Of a stretch of DNA of 5,154 nt, positions 1 through 4,818 are shown piece by piece. The stretch's first letter is position 1, and each line of letters opens with the position of its first letter. The notes beneath the pieces are model-generated. The model saw only the letters and a list, made by a program, of their open reading frames with translations. It did no database searches and was not told the DNA's origin. The position numbers and the translations under genes were made by a program. Origin of the DNA: an uncultured Ruminococcus sp. (GTDB lineage Bacteria; Bacillota; Clostridia; Oscillospirales; Acutalibacteraceae); assembly GCA_902773165.1 (NCBI GenBank), contig CACYDO010000087.1, forward strand, positions 1 to 5,154, in the 5' to 3' direction.

Positions 1-31
1 AAATCGGAACTGCCTCCGGGCGCCTGCCCGG
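1..31 (+). repeat. GC-rich hairpin repeat, copy A
   Basis: These 31 bases match 4600-4630 at 28 positions (differences at 4, 15 and 24). Each copy has an A-rich head, the core CGGAACTGCC, then the hairpin CCGGGC-loop-GCCCGG (here 16-31, loop GCCT). Unlike the other copy, this one is not followed by a T run, so it is a poor terminator. It lies 8 bases before the -35 of the promoter at 40. Its true left boundary may be outside the window. That it is a dispersed genomic repeat is inferred from two copies only. Confidence 0.6.
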
Positions 32-39
32 CGCTCGGA

Positions 40-68
40 TTGACAGATGAGGGAAATATATGTATAAT
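40..68 (+). promoter_or_regulatory. Consensus sigma-A promoter of the zinc-ribbon operon
   Basis: TTGACA at 40-45 and TATAAT at 63-68 are perfect consensus boxes with the ideal 17-base spacer. A second overlapping TATAAT occurs at 68-73. Transcription should begin near 75-80, giving a short leader of about 35 bases before the start codon at 113. The promoter looks strong and unregulated by sequence alone, except for the GC hairpin directly upstream. Confidence 0.88.
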
Positions 69-97
69 ATAATATGACAGAATATACTCAAATTCTT

Positions 98-105
98 AAG
101 GAGGG
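98..105 (+). promoter_or_regulatory. Shine-Dalgarno site deciding the start at 113
   Basis: AAGGAGGG lies 7 bases before the ATG at 113. The in-frame ATG at 74 would be at or before the transcription start and has no ribosome binding site, so 113 is the start. It also places the zinc ribbon at the extreme N-terminus, exactly as in the neighbouring paralogue. Confidence 0.88.
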
Positions 106-112
106 AAAGTTA

Positions 113-706
113 ATGATCAGATGCAGCAGATGCGGCACAGAGAATCCCGACGGAGCAACAAACTGCGCTTCCTGTGCGATGCTTCTTCGAGCTTCAAACC
201 CGTTTGAGGGTAACGCCGCTTCACCGGGAAACAACAACGCATATACACACACCACCCCTGCCGGCGCACCACCGCCATTCGTAGGCGCTCAAGGCACTCC
301 GCCGCCGATGAATTACGGAACTAATGCACACGCTGTAAATTACGGCGCCGCCGCGCAGCAAACCTACCAGAATCCTGCCGACGTTTACCACACAGCTTAC
401 GGCAGCGCTTCTCCGACTAACTTCAACAGCTGGAAGGATAATTCTCCTGTTACAGCAGGACAGTGGGTAGCGCTTTTCGCCATGAATTTTATCCCGGTTA
501 TAGGGAACCTCGTCTTTTTCATTATAATGATAATCTTTGCCGTGGGAGGAACTCAGAAAAAAGCGCTCGTCAATTTCGCAAGAGCTTTTTTTATTGTGTT
601 CGTTGTCGTAATGATAATATCAATGATCAGCGGCGGTTCGAGTGAGGTTTCCGATATTCTTGACGAATACGCAAGGCTCTCGCCTATGCTGTTCGGTCTG
701 TCTTAA
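113..706 (+). CDS. Zinc-ribbon, low-complexity, two-helix membrane protein (paralogue 1)
   Basis: A 197-residue protein of unknown function. Residues 4-21 hold a zinc ribbon, CxxC-x10-CxxC (Cys4, Cys7, Cys18, Cys21), of the short N-terminal type found in many Firmicute membrane proteins. Residues about 28-110 are a disordered-looking linker rich in Ala, Asn, Pro, Gly and Tyr, with PPP runs and NYG motifs. Two hydrophobic segments follow (about 118-144 and 157-173), the first opening with GQWV, with a short charged loop between them. A soluble acidic tail of about 20 residues ends the protein. There is no signal peptide, so the zinc ribbon is probably cytoplasmic and tethered to the membrane. 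It is first in a two-gene operon, 18 bases before a paralogue with the same architecture. The zinc binding and membrane location are confident; no role is known to me. Confidence 0.85.
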   Translation: MIRCSRCGTENPDGATNCASCAMLLRASNPFEGNAASPGNNNAYTHTTPAGAPPPFVGAQGTPPPMNYGTNAHAVNYGAAAQQTYQNPADVYHTAYGSASPTNFNSWKDNSPVTAGQWVALFAMNFIPVIGNLVFFIIMIIFAVGGTQKKALVNFARAFFIVFVVVMIISMISGGSSEVSDILDEYARLSPMLFGLS

Positions 707-724
707 GAGAGGAGGAAGCGTGTT

Positions 725-1459
725 ATGATTATATGTAAAAAATGCAATACCCCGAATACAGAAGGCACTACCTTCTGTCAGAAATGCGGTGCGCTTCTTT
801 CGGATTCCTTCCGCAAGGAACATTCCGTTTCACTGGGCAAGGAAGCTGCGCCCTCTCCGATAAGCTCTCAGGTCGAAATGAATCAGCCGCTGACTAACGC
901 TCAGCCTGCTTCTCAGTATCAGCCGCAGCAGGCCGTTTCATCGTTCCAGGCAGCCCCTGCCGGTTCTCAATATCAGCAGCAGCAAAACAGCGCTCCACAA
1001 GGAAATGTTCCCTACGGCTCTGCTCAGAACACCGCTGCGCAAGGGAATGTTCCCTACGGCTCTGCTCAGAACACCGCTGCGCAAGGAAATGTCCCTTACG
1101 GCTCTGCTCAAAACACCGCTGCGCAGGGAAATGTCCCCTACGGCTCTGCTCAGAACGCTGCCGGCTACGCAGCAGGCGCAGGATTTGCCGCAAATACAAA
1201 CGCATACGGTGCTCCCCCTGTTATGAACGGCTATAACCCGGCTGCCGACCCCGATTATGTAAGTCTCGGGCAGTGGGTACTGTTCCTGTTTGCTTCGTAC
1301 TTCCCTATTATCAGAGTGATTCTTTACATTTATCTGATGAATACATCTCCGCAGCCTACTTTGCGCGGATTCGGCAAGGCTATGCTGATACTTCTAGGTA
1401 TCGTGTGGGCTTTAGTTATACTCTTAATTTTGTTTGTCGCTGTTATCTTCAGCGACTGA
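725..1459 (+). CDS. Zinc-ribbon, repeat-containing two-helix membrane protein (paralogue 2)
   Basis: A 244-residue protein of unknown function, started by AGGAGG at 710-715, 9 bases ahead of the ATG. The N-terminal zinc ribbon has the same spacing as its neighbour (Cys4, Cys7, Cys18, Cys21, with a CGALL end). Residues about 30-180 are Gln/Ala/Pro/Asn/Tyr-rich, and residues 92-144 form 3.8 copies of QGNVPYGSAQNTAA. Two hydrophobic segments close the protein (about 184-206 and 218-242), the first beginning with GQWV followed by F and P-I, as in paralogue 1. The pair therefore arose by duplication and kept both ends while the linker diverged. It is probably a membrane-tethered cytoplasmic zinc-ribbon protein; partner and role are unknown. 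The operon ends at the terminator 33 bases downstream. Confidence 0.86.
   Translation: MIICKKCNTPNTEGTTFCQKCGALLSDSFRKEHSVSLGKEAAPSPISSQVEMNQPLTNAQPASQYQPQQAVSSFQAAPAGSQYQQQQNSAPQGNVPYGSAQNTAAQGNVPYGSAQNTAAQGNVPYGSAQNTAAQGNVPYGSAQNAAGYAAGAGFAANTNAYGAPPVMNGYNPAADPDYVSLGQWVLFLFASYFPIIRVILYIYLMNTSPQPTLRGFGKAMLILLGIVWALVILLILFVAVIFSD
998..1156 (+). repeat. In-frame 42-bp tandem repeat, 3.8 copies
   Basis: Units begin at 998, 1040, 1082 and 1124; the last is complete to the AAC at 1156 and then diverges. Each unit encodes QGNVPYGSAQNTAA. Units 1-3 encode identical peptides although they differ at several bases, all synonymous (for example GGA/GGG, GTT/GTC, CCC/CCT, CAG/CAA). A multiple of three means copy-number changes would keep the frame. 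Confidence 0.92.
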
Positions 1460-1492
1460 TAATTTAAACCACAAAATCTTACATAAAAATTC

Positions 1493-1525
1493 AGCGATCA
1501 CGGACTTTTTCGTGATCGCTTTTTT
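1493..1525 (+). terminator. Intrinsic terminator of the zinc-ribbon operon
   Basis: A perfect 10-bp stem, AGCGATCACG (1493-1502) with CGTGATCGCT (1511-1520), closes an 8-base loop and runs into TTTTTT (1520-1525). It lies 33 bases after the stop at 1459. The opposite strand has only a weak T tract after the stem, so it mainly acts rightward. Confidence 0.92.
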
Positions 1526-1529
1526 CTAA

Positions 1530-1642
1530 GGGCAACACCGCACAAAGACCGCCTGACGGCTTTGCAACAAATCTGCTTGATCTTTTTTCGTCAGCTTCGT
1601 TATACTACGCTTCTTCGGCACAGTCTCTGTGCGGTATTGCCC
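1530..1642. mobile_element. Probable MITE, 113 bp, with TAA target duplication
   Basis: The left end GGGCAACACCGCACAAAGAC (1530-1549) matches the reverse complement of the right end (1623-1642) at 18 of 20 positions. TAA stands directly outside both ends (1527-1529 and 1643-1645), as expected of a 3-bp target-site duplication. A second internal inverted pair, CTGACG (1553-1558) and CGTCAG (1589-1594), would extend the fold. There is no coding capacity, so it would need a transposase in trans. TNA-type targets are known in parts of the IS5 family, but the parent element cannot be named from here. It inserted between the terminator and the convergent gene, where it damages nothing. Confidence 0.68.
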
Positions 1643-1744
1643 TAACAGTATCTATGAATCATGATGATGTGAACTTTCAGTAATATCCTCATTTTGACCG
1701 ATTGCCTTTTGTATTTTACTGATACAGGATAAAATGACAGACTG

Positions 1745-2158
1745 CTAATCCTTAATAACCCCTTTTGTCACAGAGTACACTCTGAAAAAATGACACCAGT
1801 CATCTGTTTGTACGACCACATAGCTGTTATCATCACTATCCTTGTAAACGAAAGCGTTACCCATTCGGTCAACTTTTTTGTATCTGCTCATGAGCGTAAT
1901 ACCAAAAAACCAATAGCTTCTAGACAAAACCAGATCGGAATTTTCAGTTTCACCGATTTTAACATAATCCTTAAAATGAAGATTAACTGCTCTCACATCT
2001 TCATATGTTGCTGAACCGGTATTATATTCTTCAAGATATTTATTTATCGTATCTTCATTACGCGTTATCCAGACAAATATTCCGATTTCGCCGATACAAG
2101 CCGTGATTAAAAGAACGGATACTACAACAACGACCCTTTTTATTATTTCCTTTTTCAT
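1745..2158 (-). CDS. Small membrane-anchored protein of unknown function
   Basis: A 137-residue protein I do not recognise. It opens with a basic stretch (KKEIIKR) followed by a hydrophobic segment at about residues 9-31, then an extracytoplasmic-type domain of about 100 residues, rich in Tyr, Val, Asp and Ser and probably mostly beta strand (YWFFGITLMSRYKKVDRMGNA, then VYKDSDDNSYVVVQ). Cys21 follows ITA, a loose lipobox, but hydrophobic residues continue for 10 positions after it, which favours an uncleaved anchor. GGAG at 2167-2170 is 8 bases ahead of the ATG and abuts the stop of the upstream lyase gene, 12 bases away, so the two are translated from one transcript. No clear terminator is seen downstream before the MITE. 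Confidence 0.75.
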   Translation of the reverse strand: MKKEIIKRVVVVVSVLLITACIGEIGIFVWITRNEDTINKYLEEYNTGSATYEDVRAVNLHFKDYVKIGETENSDLVLSRSYWFFGITLMSRYKKVDRMGNAFVYKDSDDNSYVVVQTDDWCHFFRVYSVTKGVIKD

Positions 2159-2170
2159 TGGGTCTTCTCC

Positions 2171-3337
2171 TTACTCATGAGAAATACGGCTGTCCACCGC
2201 TGCTTTTAGTCGTTTCAAACCGTCCTCTACCATAGATTTTCTGCACGCTATGTTCATTCGCATAAACAGCTTTCCTACTTTTCCGTAATGTGAGCCTGCC
2301 GTGAGGTAAAGCCCTGTTTCTCTGCGTATCTCATCGGCAAGAGAAGGTGAAGCCCCGGGCAGTTCTGTGCAGTCGAGCCATAGCAGATACGTTGCCTGAG
2401 AAGGAATCACCTTTATTCCCGGGATATTATCGCGGATATACTCACGCACAAGCTTCTTGTTGGCGTACAGGTAAACTCTTAGCTCATCAAGCCACTGTTC
2501 GCCTTCGTTAAACGCCGCTATCGCTGCCGTCACGGCAAATGAATTCGGCTCTGCCACCTCGTCGGTATTTATACCGCGCCACACCTTATGACGCAGATGT
2601 TTATCGGGAACAAATATCGCCGCAGTTTGCAGCCCGGCAATGTTAAACGTCTTTGTCGGCGCTACACACGTTATGCTGATGTCGCGGCACGTTTCGGAAA
2701 CAGACGCAAACGGCACGTACTCGTACCCCGGGTCTGTAAGATCGCAGTGAATTTCGTCCGAGATCACCGTTACTCCGTGTTTTTTGCAAAGCTCGCCGAT
2801 CTGAGAGAGCGTTTCTCTGCTCCAGATATTCCCTGTTGGATTATGAGGGTTGCAGAGTATCATCAGAGACGTCTGCGGATAGGAAAGACTGCGCTCCAGC
2901 TCGTCAAGATCCACGGAATATTCTCCGTTTTCATAGCGCAGCGGCGTTTCCAGCGCACGGCAGCCGTTATTGACGATAGAATTAAAAAATGTATTGTACA
3001 CCGGGGTCATTACAACGACATTTTCATTCGGCGTGGTCAGCTTGCGGACGATACTTGATATTGCCGGGATAACGCCCGTGCAGAACATCAGCCAATCCTT
3101 TTCTATAACAAAATTATGCCGTCTTTTCCACCACGAAATATACGCGTCGTACCACTCGTCGGGAATAATTGTATACCCGAAAATACCATGCTTCGCGCGT
3201 TTTTCGAGCGCGGCAGTCACAGCAGGCGCTGTTTCGATATCCATATCCGCAACCCACATAGGAAGCTCGTTTTCGGATATATCCCATTTTAAAGAGTATG
3301 TACCGCGTCTGTCTGTTATTTTATCAAAATCGTACAT
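2171..3337 (-). CDS. MalY/PatB-family PLP-dependent C-S lyase / aminotransferase
   Basis: A 388-residue cytoplasmic fold-type I PLP enzyme, full length for the MalY/PatB group (about 390). Visible family marks: the N-terminal DRRGTYSLKWD and LPMWVADMD blocks typical of the group, NPHNPTG (163-169), SDEIHCD (193-199) with the Asp194 that pairs with the pyridine nitrogen, APTKTFNIAGLQ with the Schiff-base Lys229, and the substrate carboxylate arginine, probably Arg360, in FMRMNIAC. Family members cleave cystathionine or cysteine to a thiol or sulfide, pyruvate and ammonia, and E. coli MalY also acts as a repressor partner of MalT; the real substrate here is unknown. GGAG at 3347-3350 lies 9 bases before the start. 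It follows the DUF3737 gene by 27 bases with no promoter of its own visible. Confidence 0.93.
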   Translation of the reverse strand: MYDFDKITDRRGTYSLKWDISENELPMWVADMDIETAPAVTAALEKRAKHGIFGYTIIPDEWYDAYISWWKRRHNFVIEKDWLMFCTGVIPAISSIVRKLTTPNENVVVMTPVYNTFFNSIVNNGCRALETPLRYENGEYSVDLDELERSLSYPQTSLMILCNPHNPTGNIWSRETLSQIGELCKKHGVTVISDEIHCDLTDPGYEYVPFASVSETCRDISITCVAPTKTFNIAGLQTAAIFVPDKHLRHKVWRGINTDEVAEPNSFAVTAAIAAFNEGEQWLDELRVYLYANKKLVREYIRDNIPGIKVIPSQATYLLWLDCTELPGASPSLADEIRRETGLYLTAGSHYGKVGKLFMRMNIACRKSMVEDGLKRLKAAVDSRISHE

Positions 3338-3364
3338 TTTTCATTGCTCCTTTTCGAATACGCT

Positions 3365-4230
3365 TTATGGATTGAATTTATCCGAGGTCTTTTTGATGTC
3401 ATCACATATGATAACGGCTGTTCCGTTTGTTCTGTCCTTTTCTATAATAAGCTCGCCTATGGACTGCGCTCTGATCGTGCCGCCCGAGGGATTCAGCACG
3501 CTCGTTATCTGCGAAGATATCTCCGCGTTTACTGTAGAATATTCAAACGCTAACGTGGTATTTATAAGCTTGCAGTTTTTCATTACAAGATCGTCTATGT
3601 AGCACAATCCCTGCAAGCTTTCTATAGTGCAGTTTATCAGCGTCAGCGATTTTGAATTCCAGCCAAGATATTCTCCCGAAATAAACGAATCGTAAACCGT
3701 TACATTTTCGGAATTCCAGAACGCGTCCTTAGAGAGAAGTCTGCTGTTATGTATCTCGATATTTTTGCAGCCGTCAAAGGAGTAATTACCGAACAAATTA
3801 AGCCCTGTAACGTTCATATTATTTGAATTCATTGCAAAGTAATCGCCTGTCGCCGTGACGTTATCGAGATACACGCCATCGCAGTGCCACAGCGTTTCGG
3901 CTGCATTTCTGAACGATACGTTTTTCAAAGACAGATCCCGGCAGCGGCGAAAATTCTTAGGCGCTTCTATCATGCAGTCCTCGGCATTGATACTGTCAGA
4001 GTACCACACGCCTGCCCTTGCCATTTCAAACCATGTGCTTTTTTTACTGAAATATTTCTGCAATACCACAAAGGATATTTCCATTTGAACATGGAGCCAT
4101 CAATCATGATGTCTTTGCATTCCTTAAGCGGCGATTCACCGTTTTCGAAGATACAGTCGGTTATTTTAAGGCTTTCGCTGCCGTAAAGCGCACGTTCGCC
4201 TGTAAGGATTTCATTTTTGATCTCCGTCAT
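3365..4230 (-). pseudogene. DUF3737 beta-helix protein gene, frameshifted at an A7 run (possibly recoded)
   Basis: Two overlapping frames together give one DUF3737 protein. Frame 1 starts at 4230 and begins with MTEIKNEILTGERALYG, reaching KWKYPLWYCRNISVKK. The natural continuation, STWFEMARAGVWYSD through to the C-terminus, is in the -1 frame and runs to the stop at 3365. Joined at 4039-4045 the product is 288 residues, the usual family length, with regularly spaced N, D and C ladder positions of a pectate-lyase-like right-handed beta-helix. Without a shift translation ends at 3970 after 86 residues. The start at 4230 is chosen because an upstream in-frame ATG (4263) lies inside the -10 box; AAAGGG about 11 bases ahead is a modest ribosome site. 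The rest of the gene shows no other damage, so the lesion is recent, an error, or tolerated through slippage. The biochemical function of DUF3737 is not known to me. Confidence 0.85.
4039..4045 (-). other. A AAA AAA slippery heptamer at the DUF3737 frame break
   Basis: Read in frame 1 the codons are GTA AAA AAA GCA, so the seven A form an X XXY YYZ-type heptamer in the correct phase. A -1 slip of the two lysine tRNAs, or one A added by RNA polymerase, puts the ribosome on AGC ACA TGG TTT GAA and restores the family sequence. I see no Shine-Dalgarno-like stimulator 10-14 bases upstream and no strong downstream hairpin, which weakens the case for efficient programmed frameshifting. Confidence 0.6.
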
Positions 4231-4261
4231 TATTAATATAGCCCTTTCTGTTGTTTTTATC

Positions 4262-4291
4262 ATTATAGCATATCAAAAGCAGATATTTCAA
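4262..4291 (-). promoter_or_regulatory. Sigma-A promoter with extended -10 for DUF3737-lyase operon
   Basis: On the minus strand TTGAAA (4291-4286) and TATAAT (4267-4262) are separated by 18 bases, and TG at 4270-4269 makes an extended -10 (TGCTATAAT). Transcription should start near 4255, leaving about 25 bases of leader before the ATG at 4230. This excludes the ATG at 4263 as a start. Confidence 0.82.
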
Positions 4292-4303
4292 CCTCGCCGG
4301 GCG

Positions 4304-4381
4304 GGCGGCGTGTCGCCGCTGACAGTTCCGGCGGCGTGTCGCCGCTGACGGTTCCGGCGGCGTGTCGCCGCTGACGGTTCC
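4304..4381. repeat. Three tandem 26-bp palindromic units
   Basis: Units at 4304-4329, 4330-4355 and 4356-4381 differ only by one base (ACAG against ACGG, in unit 1). Each contains the perfect dyad GCGGCG-TGT-CGCCGC followed by a TGACNGTTCC tail. Read on the minus strand the tail is GGAACYGTCA, related to the GGAACTGCC core of the hairpin repeats at 1-31 and 4600-4630. The array ends 12 bases behind the -35 of the leftward promoter. It is too short and lacks spacers, so it is not CRISPR. It could be an operator array or a REP-like cluster. Confidence 0.9.
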
Positions 4382-4598
4382 GCCGAACTTTGTTGTGATA
4401 ATTAGCTGGTCTACGCGCCATCGGTTGGTTGCCCACTATTATTTTACACTTACTCGCATATCATCTGAACCTATAGATATAGCTACGGCACAAAATAACG
4501 CAAGCAGTTCCGGATTTTGTTATTTGCAATTAATCTGCGATAATAAAATTACACGCAAGTTTCAAAACGCGGTGACCACTTTCCCGTCACTTTAAACT
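4382..4598. other. Gene-free AT-rich stretch
   Basis: Together with the promoter and repeats this belongs to a 426-base space between the DUF3737 start and the feo genes. The only open frame (4362-4595, + strand) begins inside the palindromic repeat, lacks a ribosome site and has no recognisable composition, so it is not called. I see no tRNA-like fold, riboswitch core or convincing promoter. The single recognisable item is a short partial repeat copy at 4504-4518. Confidence 0.55.
4504..4518 (-). repeat. Partial copy of the CGGAACTGC repeat head
   Basis: The minus strand reads AAAATCCGGAACTGC, matching the heads of the repeats at 1-13 (AAATCGGAACTGC, with one extra C here) and 4600-4612 (AAACCGGAACTGC). 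It lacks the GC hairpin that follows in those copies, so it may be a decayed remnant or chance. Confidence 0.35.
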
Positions 4599-4635
4599 AA
4601 AACCGGAACTGCCGCCGGGCGCTTGCCCGGTTTTT
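4599..4635. terminator. GC hairpin repeat copy B, probable terminator after feo genes
   Basis: CCGGGC (4615-4620), loop GCTT and GCCCGG (4625-4630) are followed by TTTTT on the plus strand, a canonical rightward terminator shape. On the minus strand AAAACCGG and CCGGTTTT (4634-4627 with 4606-4599) form an alternative outer stem, so it may also stop leftward transcripts from feoB, whose operon ends at 4657. Bases 4600-4630 are a 28/31 match to 1-31. No gene reads into it rightward, so leftward or bidirectional use is inferred. Confidence 0.6.
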
Positions 4636-4656
4636 GAAAAAAGCTTGGCAAAAACT

Positions 4657-4803
4657 TCAGCTGTGTTTACCGGCGCATTTGTTGCAGCCATCACAGCCGC
4701 ACCCACACCCCGTTCCGCGGCGTTTCCTCACTATTATATTTCTCAGTGCCAGAGCAACTATTATTACAATAACAATAATTAACACAATATCTATCGGTTT
4801 CAT
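4657..4803 (-). CDS. FeoB-associated Cys-rich membrane protein
   Basis: A 48-residue protein: MKPID, one strongly hydrophobic helix (residues 6-20, Ile/Val/Leu only apart from Ala), a basic stretch RNIIVRKRR (21-29), then a cysteine cluster GCGCGCDGCNKC with Cys33, 35, 37, 40 and 43. This matches the small FeoB-associated family that follows feoB in Firmicutes. The basic residues after the helix put the cysteine tail in the cytoplasm by the positive-inside rule, where it could bind iron or another metal near the transporter. AAGGAAGG (4809-4816) is 5 bases ahead of the ATG, and the gene lies 15 bases after feoB, so they are co-transcribed. The precise role in ferrous iron uptake is unproven. 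Confidence 0.93.
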   Translation of the reverse strand: MKPIDIVLIIVIVIIVALALRNIIVRKRRGTGCGCGCDGCNKCAGKHS

Positions 4804-4818
4804 AGCAACCTTCCTTAA

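Noticed and set aside
74..112. Longer start of the first zinc-ribbon protein at 74
   Set aside because: It lies about at the transcription start, has no Shine-Dalgarno site, and the ATG at 113 has an excellent one.
894..1205. Antisense open frame rich in Arg/Ser/Gln over the 42-bp repeats
   Set aside because: Its periodic sequence is just the complement of the tandem repeat, and it has no start signals.
2588..3602. Plus-strand open frames opposite the lyase and DUF3737 genes
   Set aside because: They are opposite-strand shadows of well-supported genes with no family sequence or ribosome sites.
3365..4084. Second DUF3737 fragment as an independent gene starting at 4084
   Set aside because: No ribosome binding site, and its first 15 or so residues are out-of-frame translation of the conserved KWKYPLWYC region; homology begins only after the A7 run.
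4231..4263. Longer start of the DUF3737 gene at 4263
   Set aside because: The ATG is part of the -10 box (TATAATG), so it would be upstream of the transcript.
4304..4381. CRISPR array
   Set aside because: The 26-bp units are directly abutting with no unique spacers.
4362..4595. 77-codon plus-strand frame in the intergenic region
   Set aside because: Starts inside the palindromic repeat, has no Shine-Dalgarno site and no recognisable protein character.
4634..4662. Rightward promoter beginning at TTGAAA after hairpin copy B
   Set aside because: No -10-like hexamer 16-18 bases further on, and it would read into the 3' end of a convergent gene.
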